12,630 nt of DNA, taken from Baffinella frigidus (lineage: Eukaryota > Cryptophyceae > Cryptomonadales > Baffinellaceae). The stretch is taken from contig MU646331.1 of the NCBI GenBank assembly GCA_026770585.1, forward strand, positions 812,837-825,466, read 5' to 3'. Numbering within the stretch: the stretch's first letter is position 1; each line of letters begins with the position of its first letter. The notes below the pieces were generated by a model. That model saw nothing but the letters and a program-made list of their open reading frames with translations. It had not been told where the DNA came from and ran no database searches. The translations under genes were made by a program, and so were the position numbers. Positions 6,801 to 11,117 of this stretch are shown in pieces.

Positions 6801-7781
6801 AACGTTTAATGAAACTTTTATAGAATGATGGTTTGAGGTGATGGTTTGAGGTTTAGAGTTTGGGGTTTAAAGTGTAGGGTTTATGGTGTGTGGTTTATGG
6901 GTTGTGGTTTAAGGTGTAAGTACTTGCACCTCCACCACGTCACTTGACATTTGAACCCCAAAAAACAAAACCCAAACAAAACCCCTAACCGCCTAAACTC
7001 GAACCCCGCAAAACTCAAGGCAAAGCCGAACCGGCTGTTCTACTACATGAAGCGCGACTTCTTCCCCTGGTGCCCTGCCCCAAAATCATCAACCCTGAAA
7101 CCTAAACCCTCAACCCTCAACCCAAAAACCTAAACCCTCAAACCTAAACACTAAACACTAAACCCTAAATCCCAAACCCTAAACCCTCAACCCTAAACCC
7201 TGAACCCTGAATCCTAAACCCTAAACACCAAACAGCAAACCCTAAACCTAAACCACAAACCCTAAACCCTAAACCCTAAACCCTAAACCCTAAACCTGAA
7301 CCCCGAAACCCGAAACCCTAAACCCTACACCTTTCCTAAACCCGAAACCCTAAAACCTTAACCCTAAACCCTAAACCCTAAACCCTAAACCCTAAACCCC
7401 AAACCAGGTGCTACTGGAACACGTTCCTCAAGGGCTCCTGGTCAAAATCCCAAACCCTAAACCCCAAACTCCAAACTCCAAACCCCATACCTGAAAATCT
7501 TAAACCTGAAACCCGAAACCCGAAATCCGAAACTCGAAACCCCAACCTCGAAACTCGAAACCCGAGGCCCTGCAGTCCGACACCCAAAAACCAAGACCCG
7601 AAAACCGCACGAGAGCAAACCGCTTTAATCGCCTTCTGTGCAAGGAAATCACAATAAATTTCGACTTTTTCAGACGCTGCCACTTTTGGAGACGTTGCCA
7701 CTTTTGGAGACGATGGTTGACTTTCAGCACGTGCGCAGGTACGGCCACAACATGTGGTTCTTCCCCAAGAACGCCAAGTAG
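1..7781 (+). CDS. sqr: Sulfide:quinone oxidoreductase, 3' part of a split gene (spliced)
   Basis: FAD-dependent enzyme that oxidises sulfide and passes the electrons to quinone; the eukaryotic form is mitochondrial and acts on the inner membrane. I join 1-31, 966-1006, 2167-2241, 3929-4018, 5149-5232, 7020-7069, 7408-7440 and 7739-7781. The lengths sum to 447 nt, one open frame of 148 residues ending in TAG. Landmarks in order are [35 protein letters not shown] (GD motif contacting FAD), [11 protein letters not shown] (C-terminal redox cysteine; Cys379 in human SQOR as I recall), [25 protein letters not shown] and [15 protein letters not shown] (C-terminal membrane helices). Family members have roughly 400-450 residues, so the N-terminal FAD domain and two other redox cysteines lie upstream of the window. 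The introns are swollen by CCCTAAA repeats and hairpins. Family assignment is by recalled similarity, not a search; the continuous frame supports it strongly. Confidence 0.88.
38..552 (+). repeat. Degenerate CCCTAAA array in SQR intron 1
   Basis: Telomere-type heptamer, almost pure at about 174-249 (around ten units), and elsewhere drifted to CCCTGAA, CCCGAAA and CCCTAGA. A longer unit, about 30 bp with CACACC.TGTTACACAACCCT, occurs at about 47-77 and 121-148. It lies inside the intron between exons 1 and 2, so it is an interstitial array, not a chromosome end. Confidence 0.95.
600..965 (+). repeat. CT microsatellites with a degenerate GGTGNTRNTAATRAAGGTCT spacer repeat
   Basis: CT runs lie at 699-725 and, with CGC interruptions, from about 803 to 964. 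Between them a short motif recurs: GGTGCTGTTATTGATAAAGG (649-668), GGTGTTGGTATTAATAAAGG (750-769), GTTGTATTAATGAACG (781-796) and GGTGCTAATGAAGGAC (931-946). Each copy after the first CT run precedes another CT run, so the array looks like a decayed compound repeat. The last CT tract is the polypyrimidine tract of SQR exon 2. Confidence 0.8.
966..1006 (+). CDS. sqr: SQR exon 2
   Basis: Codes (G)[13 protein letters not shown]. It follows a long CT tract ending TGCAG (961-965), a strong polypyrimidine acceptor, and is followed by donor GTCCTC at 1007. It enters with two bases of a split Gly codon and leaves on a codon boundary. In the family this segment precedes the FAD-binding GD motif and matches 'GWVDVDKxTLQH'. 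Confidence 0.85.
1016..1437 (+). repeat. Degenerate CCCTAAA array in SQR intron 2
   Basis: Begins ten bases after the exon 2 donor and runs through CCCTCAA, CCCTAAA, CCCGAAA and CCCCTAA variants. Same strand orientation as the intron 1 array. Confidence 0.95.
1444..1565. repeat. Two adjacent inverted repeats
   Basis: The first has arms CCCATCTGGGCCTC (1444-1457) and GAGGCCCAGATGGG (1492-1505), a perfect 14-bp stem with a 34-nt loop. The second pairs 1509-1532 with 1543-1565, an imperfect stem around AAAAAGGCCAAA / TTTGGCCTTTTT with a loop of about 10 nt. No matching copies elsewhere in the window. The rest of 1566-1896 is unique sequence in which I see no exon. Confidence 0.75.
1897..1966 (+). 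repeat. 14-bp tandem repeat, five units
   Basis: The unit CGTAACCGTTACAA is exact four times (1911-1966) and once degenerate (1897-1910, CGTAATCGTTGCAA). Each unit is itself nearly palindromic (GTAAC-CGTTAC). It ends 15 bp upstream of the exon 3 echo. Confidence 0.95.
1982..2046 (+). pseudogene. Upstream decayed copy ('echo') of SQR exon 3
   Basis: Preceded by the same ACACCGCGCAG acceptor context as exon 3. It reads [17 protein letters not shown] in frame, then loses similarity where the intact exon has GCCGCCGCC; about 10 bp are missing and there is no donor at the end. It is followed at once by a GGATCAAAT hairpin, after which the intact exon 3 follows. The acceptor edge is preserved, the donor edge lost. 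Confidence 0.8.
2047..2149. mobile_element. GGATCAAAT foldback element, copy P1
   Basis: Imperfect palindrome of about 100 bp, from GGATCAAATTGAGG to CTCGATTTGATCC, with an inner core CGGCAGACGGTT / CCGTCTGCC. It sits exactly between the exon 3 echo and intact exon 3. Three relatives lie at 4026-4123, 4245-4347 and 4863-4964. No coding capacity, so MITE-like or introner-like. No clear short target duplication; the flanking duplicated sequence is the exon itself. Confidence 0.75.
2167..2241 (+). CDS. sqr: SQR exon 3 (FAD-binding GD motif)
   Basis: Codes [20 protein letters not shown] followed by AIASQ, the conserved C-terminal FAD-contact segment of SQR and related disulfide-reductase-fold enzymes. 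The acceptor is CGCGCAG (2160-2166). The exon ends CAG and is followed by GCCCGA, an apparent GC donor; two decayed copies of the same edge (3065-3083, 3537-3579) are instead followed by GTCCTAG. Codon boundaries fit both neighbours. It is the only full-length, undamaged member of its echo family. Confidence 0.87.
2242..2808 (+). other. Intron 3, first part: no recognisable gene
   Basis: Unique, moderately GC-rich sequence. Overlapping short open frames occur on both strands, but none has a splice context or recognisable motif. I see no repeat family here apart from a GCGCGCGC stretch near 2523-2530. Confidence 0.5.
2809..2932. repeat. Perfect 124-bp palindrome without spacer
   Basis: Centre between 2870 and 2871 (GAATCGCC|GGCGATTC). 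All 62 bases of each arm pair when read out by hand; the first mismatch is 2808 (A) against 2933 (G). Arms contain CTGCGGCGCAAGCGAGGCG and a run of C/G. Flanks are not inverted copies of each other, which argues against a simple assembly fold-over. It lies between exon 3 and its first downstream echo. Confidence 0.95.
2984..3083 (+). pseudogene. Downstream echo of SQR exon 3, interrupted
   Basis: TTGCCTCCGACTTCAAAAG (about 2984-3002) resembles AGCCTCCCCACTTCCAAG of the exon. GCCCGCCATCGCTACCCAG (3065-3083) matches its last 21 bases and is followed by GTCCTAG. About 60 bp of unrelated sequence separates the two pieces. The donor edge is preserved; the acceptor edge is absent. Confidence 0.65.
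3170..3386. mobile_element. Long-arm foldback element C, flanked by TA
   Basis: Inverted repeat of 217 bp, beginning GAGCGTTTGCGGTAATTGTT and ending with its complement. Arms of about 100 bp with a few mismatches meet at a short loop (about 3272-3284) between AATAGTACCA and TGGTACTATT. TA dinucleotides at 3168-3169 and 3387-3388 fit a Tc1/mariner-type target site. Non-autonomous; no transposase. Lies between the two downstream echoes of exon 3. Confidence 0.85.
3422..3505 (+). repeat. Direct repeat with embedded 26-bp palindrome
   Basis: A 33-bp unit starting AAGGAATTCCTTGAGCTACA occurs at 3429-3461 and 3468-3500 with one difference, and TCGTAA or CCGTAA follows each. The first copy also completes a perfect 26-bp palindrome (3422-3447) centred on GAATTC. 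Confidence 0.9.
3537..3579 (+). pseudogene. Second downstream echo of SQR exon 3
   Basis: GAGCCTCGCTACCTCCAAGA then CCACCGCCGCCATCGCC corresponds to the exon segment coding [12 protein letters not shown]. It ends CACAC followed by GTCCTAGC, the same intron-start motif as the 3083 echo. Start of the exon missing; reading frame close to intact. Confidence 0.75.
3599..3724. mobile_element. Foldback element E with poly-C/G arms
   Basis: Left arm TTTGATTTGGGCTCCTCATC then AATTCG and a C run (to about 3635). The right arm is the complement, a G run then CGAATTGATGAGG to CCCAAATCAAG. The loop also holds a long G run at about 3656-3670. It starts about 18 bp after the second downstream exon 3 echo. 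Flanking ACTT/AAGT could be part of the arms. Confidence 0.8.
3755..3900. repeat. Small hairpins and a GAGGGGTCTCA repeat
   Basis: CCTAGGTCCTCCTACCGTAGG carries the same CCTAGG/CTACNGTAGG core found in the A and B hairpin families downstream. AGGGAAACT (about 3811) pairs with AGTTTCCCT (about 3837). TGAGGGGTCTCA occurs twice, near 3858 and 3890, just before exon 4. Confidence 0.6.
3929..4018 (+). CDS. sqr: SQR exon 4 (C-terminal redox cysteine)
   Basis: Thirty codons, [17 protein letters not shown] then [13 protein letters not shown]. The acceptor is TTTTCACCAG and the donor GTACGT. Cys in YTSCP (codon 4007-4009) corresponds to the conserved C-terminal active-site cysteine of SQR, which takes part in sulfide oxidation with a second cysteine upstream. 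This is the clearest coding block in the window: in frame, well spliced, with no competing complete copy. Confidence 0.92.
4026..4123. mobile_element. GGATCAAAT-family foldback element, copy P2
   Basis: From CCAAATCGATCGAGGCGCTT to GAGGCGCTAACCTCAATTTGA, an imperfect palindrome with the same CTCGGCA / AACCGTCTGCC core as copy P1. Its left terminus has drifted (AAATCGATC). It starts 7 bp inside intron 4 and separates exon 4 from its echo. Confidence 0.72.
4135..4167 (+). pseudogene. Downstream echo of SQR exon 4 (YTSC edge)
   Basis: Aligns without gaps to the last 33 bases of exon 4 and reads [11 protein letters not shown], against [11 protein letters not shown]. It is followed by a good donor, GTGAGG. 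Even the catalytic cysteine codon (4156-4158) is kept. A further short TACACCTCCTGC lies at about 4178. Bounded on both sides by P-family hairpins. Confidence 0.75.
4245..4347. mobile_element. GGATCAAAT foldback element, copy P3
   Basis: Best-preserved termini of the family, GGATCAAATCGAGC and CCAATTTGATCC, with core GGCAGACGGTT / AAACCGTCTG. Orientation is opposite to P2 as judged by the GCTGAGGCGCT side. No convincing short target duplication. Confidence 0.78.
4507..4628 (+). repeat. Repeat X, first copy
   Basis: ACCTGCCTCTCAAACCTGTA through TTGTTGTCTC to GATCCTATTCCCTAAACC recurs at 5017-5120, which lacks about 17 bp in the middle. Both copies run straight into a CCCTAAA array and then an exon 5 acceptor edge, so the whole unit (X, array, exon start) was duplicated. 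4348-4506 is unique sequence with no gene seen. Confidence 0.9.
4619..4803 (+). repeat. CCCTAAA array in SQR intron 4
   Basis: Degenerate heptamers (CCCTAAA, CCATAAA, CCCTGAA) ending CCTAACAG at the acceptor edge of the exon 5 echo. Confidence 0.93.
4805..4850 (+). pseudogene. Upstream echo of SQR exon 5 with internal deletion
   Basis: After CCTAACAG it reads VGDGKLMLA (4805-4831) and then jumps to CAAAATCGCGGAGAC, which corresponds to CAAGATCGCGGAGAC about 23 bp further into the exon. GCT occurs at both deletion edges of the intact sequence, so a microhomology deletion explains it. The frame is broken. Confidence 0.8.
4863..4964. mobile_element. GGATCAAAT foldback element, copy P4
   Basis: Starts GGATCAAATCACAG, has the core CGGCAGACGGTTCGAA / CGACCGTCTCCC, and ends CCTCGATTTGTTC, a drifted terminus. 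It separates the two upstream echoes of exon 5. Confidence 0.72.
4983..4997 (+). pseudogene. Short second upstream echo of SQR exon 5 (VGDGK)
   Basis: GGGGCAG followed by GTGGGTGACGGGAAG, coding VGDGK, the first five residues of exon 5, and then directly CATAAACCCTGAACCC. Only the acceptor edge survives. Confidence 0.65.
5017..5148 (+). repeat. Repeat X second copy plus short CCCTAAA run
   Basis: Matches 4507-4628 with about 17 bp deleted (TGTACAGGTTTGCAAAGTTG is reduced) and several substitutions. The following CCCTAAA stretch (5112-5146) ends at the acceptor of the intact exon 5. Confidence 0.88.
5149..5232 (+). CDS. sqr: SQR exon 5
   Basis: Twenty-eight codons, [18 protein letters not shown] then [10 protein letters not shown], following directly from SCPIL of the previous exon as in the family (human reads roughly TGYN-ILAEFDY). 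The acceptor is CCTAAAAG, at the end of a CCCTAAA array; the donor is GTGTCC. Upstream and downstream are five partial copies. This is the only one with both edges and no indel, so it is chosen as the expressed exon. Confidence 0.87.
5298..5346. repeat. Small hairpin between exon 5 and its echo
   Basis: TAGGCCTACGGT pairs imperfectly with GCCGTAGGGCCCCTAAGGCCT around a short loop, an imperfect stem of the CCTACGGTAGG type. The preceding 5233-5297 holds intron sequence GTGTCCTTGAGCGTGTTC, which is copied after each echo. Confidence 0.55.
5350..5408 (+). pseudogene. Downstream echo 1 of SQR exon 5
   Basis: Starts GCGGAGTTCAC and ends CTCGACCAG followed by GTGTCCTTGATCGTG. Compared with exon 5 it has a small insertion (CTCG for CG) and altered TTACAC near the end, so the frame is broken. 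The donor edge and about 25 bp of intron are copied too. Confidence 0.82.
5544..5680. mobile_element. AT-rich foldback element D
   Basis: Left arm ATCTCCATACAAGCATTAAT through GCAACGAAAATTACTACAC. The right arm (about 5623-5680) is its complement with a few mismatches. The loop of about 25 nt contains GCTCATAAAAGTAATAG. Much more AT-rich than the surroundings. It lies between downstream echoes 1 and 2 of exon 5. Confidence 0.85.
5715..5774 (+). pseudogene. Downstream echo 2 of SQR exon 5 (frame intact)
   Basis: Reads [20 protein letters not shown] without stop, followed by GTGTCCTTGAACGTGTTC. It is preceded by TGTC as in echo 1, not by an AG acceptor, so it lacks its own 3' splice site. Confidence 0.82.
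5941..5994 (+). pseudogene. Downstream echo 3 of SQR exon 5 (frame intact)
   Basis: Reads [18 protein letters not shown], followed by GTCTTA and then a CCCTAAA array. The beginning of the exon is missing. Between echoes 2 and 3 (5775-5940) I see no clear hairpin, the one exception to the pattern. Confidence 0.8.
5998..6395 (+). repeat. CCCTAAA array in SQR intron 5
   Basis: Strongly drifted heptamers (CCCTAAA, CCCGAAA, CCATAAA, CCCCAAA). Confidence 0.93.
6396..6831. other. Unique intron 5 sequence with minor stem-loops
   Basis: No exon recognised. CTGCCAGCCAGGATC (6519-6533) can pair with GATCCTTGGCAG (6557-6568), and CCGGCTCC-GGGAGCCGG at about 6593-6609 is palindromic. Confidence 0.5.
6832..6925 (-). 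repeat. Short telomere-like array in reversed orientation
   Basis: GGTTTGAGG, GGTTTAGAG, GGGTTTAAAG and GGGTTTATGG variants: the G-rich strand, opposite to every other array in the SQR introns. Confidence 0.85.
7020..7069 (+). CDS. sqr: SQR exon 6
   Basis: Codes [16 protein letters not shown] plus the first two bases of a Trp codon. The acceptor is CTCAAG and the donor GTGCCC. Joined to exon 5 it gives [19 protein letters not shown], matching the family pattern 'DQsKxRxxxYxMKxDxxP', the start of the C-terminal amphipathic region used for membrane association and quinone access. Confidence 0.87.
7083..7406 (+). repeat. CCCTAAA array in SQR intron 6
   Basis: Nearly the whole 338-bp intron is heptamer variants. 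Its end, CCCTAAACCCCAAACCAG, supplies the exon 7 acceptor. Confidence 0.93.
7408..7440 (+). CDS. sqr: SQR exon 7 (33 bp micro-exon)
   Basis: Completes the split Trp and codes [10 protein letters not shown] plus two bases of another Trp. The acceptor is AAACCAG, at the end of a CCCTAAA array; the donor is GTCAAA. At 33 bp it is found only because its frame joins both neighbours. The YWN...LKG pattern is typical of the SQR C-terminus. Confidence 0.85.
7446..7738 (+). repeat. SQR intron 7: degenerate telomeric repeat and a 21-bp tandem pair
   Basis: CCCTAAA/CCCGAAA variants run to about 7600. GACGTTGCCACTTTTGGA (two near-identical copies around 7673-7711) follows, then the acceptor of the last exon. 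Confidence 0.85.
7739..7781 (+). CDS. sqr: SQR last exon with stop codon
   Basis: Completes the split Trp and codes [13 protein letters not shown] then TAG (7779-7781). The acceptor is GTGCGCAG. Joined upstream it gives [16 protein letters not shown], comparable to 'LKGRWYGPRxFFRPK' endings in family members. The 3' flank contains no obvious AATAAA polyadenylation signal. Confidence 0.83.
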
Positions 7782-8105
7782 ACCGCTCCACACTTCAGTT
7801 GATCGCTCGACGCTTAAGTTGATCCCTCGGCTGGTTCGGGTAGGAGGTCAACTCTGACGCAGTGTCGTCGGCGTTCCCCTCGTACACAAAGTCTCGGAGT
7901 TCCCCTCCTACCCACACCTAAGGCGGGCCCGTCCCAGGATCCATCCTGAGGCGGGCCCGTCTAGATCCTGAGGTGGGATTTTTTTCATCCTGAGGCGGGC
8001 CCGTGCACCCTTCGAGGGCCAGCAAGCTCCTCGATGGCCCGGGGGGGGTGTCAACTTTGGGGGAGGGTTCAACTTTTGGAGATTAGTTACCTGTACACAC
8101 ATCGA
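7782..8105. repeat. 3' flank of SQR with CCTGAGGCGGGCCCGT repeats
   Basis: After the stop codon a GTTGATCNCTCG motif occurs about twice (near 7798 and 7820). TCCTGAGGCGGGCCCGT recurs between about 7918 and 8006 and again near 8404-8451. GTCAACTTTGGGGGAGGG to GTACACACATCG (about 8049-8105) recurs at about 8817-8880. Confidence 0.75.
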
Positions 8106-8144
8106 GAATAGGGGTGGAGCCTAGAGGCTCTACAAGAGCGTCTA

Positions 8145-8261
8145 CAGGGGTACCTCGCTCATAAGAAACTGCCCCCCCCTAGGACCCTACAGTGGGGCTA
8201 TGCCTAGGGCCCTATGGTGGCCCTTAGGGGGGGGGCGTTTCTTATGAGCGGGGTACCCCTG
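8145..8261. mobile_element. Hairpin family A, copy A1 (TA-flanked MITE)
   Basis: Ends CAGGGGTACCTCGCTCAT and its near complement, ATGAGCGGGGTACCCCTG. The interior has a C/G run and CCTAGGACCCTACAGTGGG. TA lies at 8143-8144 and 8262-8263. 117 bp, no coding capacity. Confidence 0.88.
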
Positions 8262-8284
8262 TAGCAGGCTCGGGTCTCGCCAAG

Positions 8285-8395
8285 GGCGAGGAATAGAGGA
8301 GTCCTAGTGAGACTCTCACTGGGACTCCTCTATTCCGAGTCTCACTGGGACTCCTCTATTCTCACTGGGACCCCTCTATTCCGAGAGGCTCGTCC
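8285..8395. repeat. Hairpin and tandem GACTCCTCTATTC repeats
   Basis: GAATAGAGGAGTCCTAGTGAG pairs with CTCACTGGGACTCCTCTATTC. The right-hand unit is then repeated twice more (to about 8383), once as GGGACCCCTCTATTC. Confidence 0.85.
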
Positions 8396-8474
8396 TACCC
8401 TCGGATCCTGAGGCGGGACCGTATCAGGATCAATCCTGAGGCGGGCCTGTCCGCCCCTGGGCTAAGAGAGGGTG

Positions 8475-8478
<4 letters not shown>

Positions 8479-8524
<46 letters not shown>
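8479..8524. repeat. GA microsatellite
   Basis: About 22 uninterrupted GA units. Confidence 0.97.
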
Positions 8525-8525
<1 letters not shown>

Positions 8526-8572
8526 CCAAAAGAGAGGGTCCAGCAGGCTCCTGGACGCGAGTTCGCACACTA

Positions 8573-8790
8573 CAGGGGCACCTCGCTCATCCCTCAAGTG
8601 GCGAGGGGGTCAAAATTGACCCCCAAGAGGTCCTAGGCAGGTCCTAGGACCCTACGGTAGGGCGTATGAGCCTACCCGCCACTTACGGGATAAGAACGCG
8701 CCAACCCCCTAGGAACACCGTAGGGCCATAGGCATAGCCCTACTGTAGGGTCCTAGGAGGACGTGTTTTCTTATGAGTGAGGTACCCCTG
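8573..8790. mobile_element. Hairpin family A, copy A2, containing a nested B element
   Basis: A termini CAGGGGCACCTCGCTCA and TGAGTGAGGTACCCCTG, with TA at 8571-8572 and 8791-8792. The left arm is interrupted after CTCGCTCA by a B element (8590-8690), after which AAGAACGCG resumes the A arm. Confidence 0.88.
8590..8690. mobile_element. Hairpin family B, nested in A2
   Basis: Ends TCCCTCAAGTGGCGAG and CCGCCACTTACGGGA, with an inner AAAATTGACC stem and core CCTAGGACCCTACGGTAGG. Followed by TA (8691-8692); the left flank is CA where the original A sequence has CATA, so one base of the target duplication is lost. Confidence 0.85.
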
Positions 8791-8906
8791 TAGGTGCACT
8801 TGGCCCATGGTGGGGCGTCAACATTGGGGAGGGGGGGCTCAACTTTGGGAAATTAGTTAACTGTACACACACACATCGACACGTGGTGTCGCGTGAGGCG
8901 TTGGCA

Positions 8907-9007
8907 TCCCGCAAGTGGCGAGTAGGCGCATACGCCCTACCGTAGGGCCCTAGGACCTGCCTAGGACCTCTTGGCCGTCAATTTTGACCGCCTGGCCACT
9001 TAAGGGA
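8907..9007. mobile_element. Hairpin family B, reversed copy
   Basis: TCCCGCAAGTGGCGAGTAGG to GGCCACTTAAGGGA, with the inner core in the reverse orientation relative to the others. TA follows at 9008-9009; the left flank is CA. Confidence 0.82.
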
Positions 9008-9011
9008 TACA

Positions 9012-9180
9012 TCCAAGCCTCTCTCGCTGTGGCCTACGACCTGCCAGAGGTCAAATGTGGCCCGCTCGCCACTTAAGGATACCTAGCACCTTGGCGCACG
9101 CGCGATTTCCACGGAAGGGCCTAGGCTCCTACGCATGGCCTACGGTAGGAGCGTATGAGGCTGCTCGCCACTTAAGGGAT
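9012..9180. repeat. Partial B elements (right ends only)
   Basis: CTCGCCACTTAAGGAT (about 9067-9082) and CTCGCCACTTAAGGGAT (about 9164-9180) are two B termini in the same orientation. CCTACGGTAGGAGCGTATGAG of the B core precedes the second. No matching left ends are seen, so these are truncated or rearranged copies. Confidence 0.6.
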
Positions 9181-9232
9181 GCTAAGTGGACCTCGCTTAG
9201 AGGTGTCCGCCTGCTAGGAGCCGTTGTACCTA

Positions 9233-9349
9233 CAGGGGTACCTCGCTCATAAGAAACCGCCCCCCCCTGGGACCCTACAGTAGGCCTATGCTTAGGGCCC
9301 TATGGTGATCCTAGGGGGGGGGCAGTTTCTTATGAGCGAGGTACCCCTG
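9233..9349. mobile_element. Hairpin family A, copy A3 (best preserved)
   Basis: Near-perfect inverted repeat with CAGGGGTACCTCGCTCATAA arms extending through AGAAACCGCCCCCC. TA lies at 9231-9232 and 9350-9351. Flanked additionally by a direct repeat, TAGGAGCCGTTNTNCCT (about 9214-9231 and 9355-9371). Confidence 0.92.
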
Positions 9350-9474
9350 TACATGTAGGAGCCGTTCTGCCTAGCGCCTGAGGGCCGGTAAAGCACCCAG
9401 TGTGCAATGCTGTGTCAATACAGCCTTTACTCGTAGTTAAGGTCACACAATAGAAAGTCACACACTGGTTGCTC

Positions 9475-9860
9475 CGATGTGGACCTTAATCATTTAAGGT
9501 CCGCACACTGACTTATTTTCTGTGGACCTTAATTATTTAAGGTCCGCACGCACTTGTTTTGCGGACCTTAATACATGGGGGGGGGGTTGGCTCGACATCG
9601 CTTACCCCCCCGAAGAATGGAGCTGGCGAATTTTCGGGTCGAAAAAAGTACCAAATTTTCTCAGTTTTCGGGTCGAAACAGGTCGAAAAGTGCCGGGAAA
9701 GGCCCTTTTTCGAACAAAAAAAACGAAAAAGGCACTTTTTTCGACCCGATTTTCAAGATCCACATTTAAGGTCCACACACTCGTTTTCTGTGGACCTTAA
9801 TTATTTAAGGCCCGCACTCGCTTGTTTATGTCGATCTTAGTTGTTCAAGGTCCGCACACT
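9475..9860. repeat. Satellite-like GGACCTTAATTATTTAAGGTCC units, interrupted
   Basis: Units of about 45 bp, each a self-complementary TGGACCTTAAT/ATTTAAGGTCC followed by GCACACTGACTT: near 9479, 9523, a half unit at 9562, then 9763 to 9860. A separate segment (about 9573-9762) splits the array. It holds GGGTCGAAAAAAGT (about 9636) and ACTTTTTTCGACCC (about 9734) as inverted arms plus G and C runs. Open frames through it have no protein-like features. Confidence 0.82.
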
Positions 9861-10228
9861 GACTATCTCGAAATGGTGACCTCAATTTCGAGCAAGGGCT
9901 GTACACGTGTTCCCCCCCAGACGAACAAAAAACACCAACCGGAACCGCGCGTGTTCTTGCATTTGACAGACACCGAACATTTTCTCGAGTTTTGTAACAA
10001 ATTCTTTCTCGAGTCTTCTAACAAATTCTCGAATGATGAACACGGACACCGAAATTGCTTATTTTGCGACCGCAAGTGAGCATATTTCGTCCGAAAGCGC
10101 TTGGATTGGATCAAACTTGCTCGACGTCACCCGTAATTCCTCAGATTTCGCATGAAATTGCTCCGATTTTACTGAAATTGCTCGGATGCTTACGTGCACT
10201 TTCAGAAAGTGCAGGCGTACTTCACTCG
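9861..10228. other. No gene recognised; small repeats
   Basis: Moderately AT-rich unique sequence. ACAAATTCT... TCTCGAGT occurs twice near 9995-10030, TGAAATTGCTC twice near 10152-10185, and TGCACTTTC-A-GAAAGTGCA (about 10195-10213) is a perfect short stem-loop. ACCGGAACCGCGCGT (about 9938) resembles ACCGGAATCGCGCGT at about 10411. Confidence 0.5.
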
Positions 10229-10230
10229 TA

Positions 10231-10394
10231 CAGGGGTACCTCGCTCATAAGAAACCGCCCTAAGGGGGGGCATGGTCCTCCTCCTAGGACCCTACAGTAG
10301 GACGCCTCCTCCTAGGACCTTACAGTAGGACCATGCCTAGGGTCCTATGGTGGTCCTAGGGGGGGGGCTGTTTCTTATGAGCGAGGTACCCCTG
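10231..10394. mobile_element. Hairpin family A, copy A4 with internal duplication
   Basis: CAGGGGTACCTCGCTCATAA to ATGAGCGAGGTACCCCTG. The interior core CCTCCTAGGACCCTACAGTA is duplicated, making this copy about 45 bp longer than A1 or A3. TA on the left (10229-10230), AA on the right. Confidence 0.88.
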
Positions 10395-10543
10395 AAGTGA
10401 AGAACCCAGACCGGAATCGCGCGTTTTCTTACATGGAAGACAAGAAACACGCCCCGAATTAATACTCCCCCCCCCTTCTGAATTGAAGACCCCGAACGAT
10501 GTCGGAGCACAGGCGTTCTTATGATCAGTTATGATCGCCCATA

Positions 10544-10660
10544 TCCCTTAAGTGGCGAGGCGGTCGAAATTGACCGCCAAGAGGTCCTAGGCAGGTCATA
10601 GGGCCCTACGGTACATGTAGGGCGTATGAGCCTACTCGCCACTACTCGCCACTTAACGGG
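10544..10660. mobile_element. Hairpin family B with small insertions
   Basis: TCCCTTAAGTGGCGAG to CGCCACTTAACGGG, flanked by TA on both sides (10542-10543, 10661-10662). It contains an extra ACATGTA and a duplicated CTCGCCACTA near the right end. Confidence 0.88.
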
Positions 10661-10701
10661 TATTACCCCCATGTAGTGAGAAGCCACTTACCCTCATCTC
10701 G

Positions 10702-10768
10702 GTGATAATGCGGACCCGGACCACTGAGGTGTCAACAAAGAACTCTCTCTCTCTCTCTCGCTCTCTCC
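10702..10768 (+). repeat. Duplicated CTCATCTCGGTG...CGGACC segment plus CT run, first copy
   Basis: CTCATCTCGGTGATAATGCG then GACCCGGACCA, followed by a CT microsatellite. The same order, with GGTCATGCGGGCCCGGACCA and a longer CT/CG run, recurs at about 11240-11489. Confidence 0.8.
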
Positions 10769-10771
10769 CTA

Positions 10772-10995
10772 CAGGGGTACCTCGCTCATAAGAAAGCGCA
10801 CCCCCCCTAGGACCACCGTAGGGCCCTAGGCATATATATCCCTCAAGTGCCCATGCCGCCAAATTTGACGGCCAAGAAGTCCTAGGCAGGTCCTAGGGCC
10901 CTACCGTAGGCCGTATGAGCCTACTGGTCACTTAAGGGATAGGCCTACTGTAGGGTCCAAGGGGGGTGCGGTTTCTGATGAGCGAGGTACCCCTG
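10772..10995. mobile_element. Hairpin family A, copy A5, with nested B element
   Basis: CAGGGGTACCTCGCTCATAA to GAGCGAGGTACCCCTG, TA at 10770-10771 and 10996-10997. The centre is interrupted by a B element at 10839-10939. Confidence 0.9.
10839..10939. mobile_element. Hairpin family B, nested in A5
   Basis: TCCCTCAAGTGCCCATGCCG to GGTCACTTAAGGGA, flanked by TA on both sides (10837-10838, 10940-10941). Interior CCAAATTTGACGG stem and core CCTAGGGCCCTACCGTAGG. Confidence 0.88.
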
Positions 10996-11117
10996 TAACC
11001 TGAGAAGCCCCTCTCTGTCTCCAACCCCCCCCCCTGCCGTGAGGCAGTGGCGATCACGAAATCAAGAGGGTTCTGCAGAACACTCTCGAAGCCCTCGCAC
11101 AACCCTCTCAACCCTTA

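Noticed and set aside
7411-7793. Two overlapping minus-strand open frames
   Set aside because: Antisense to SQR exons 7-8 and to the telomere-like array; the sense frame is the one that joins the other exons.
9522-9840. Overlapping plus-strand open frames
   Set aside because: They translate the satellite units and the hairpin insert; three frames are open simultaneously, none protein-like.
10839-10939. Structural RNA or microRNA precursor
   Set aside because: The strong stem is explained by its being a MITE copy with TA flanks; without small-RNA data no RNA gene can be claimed.
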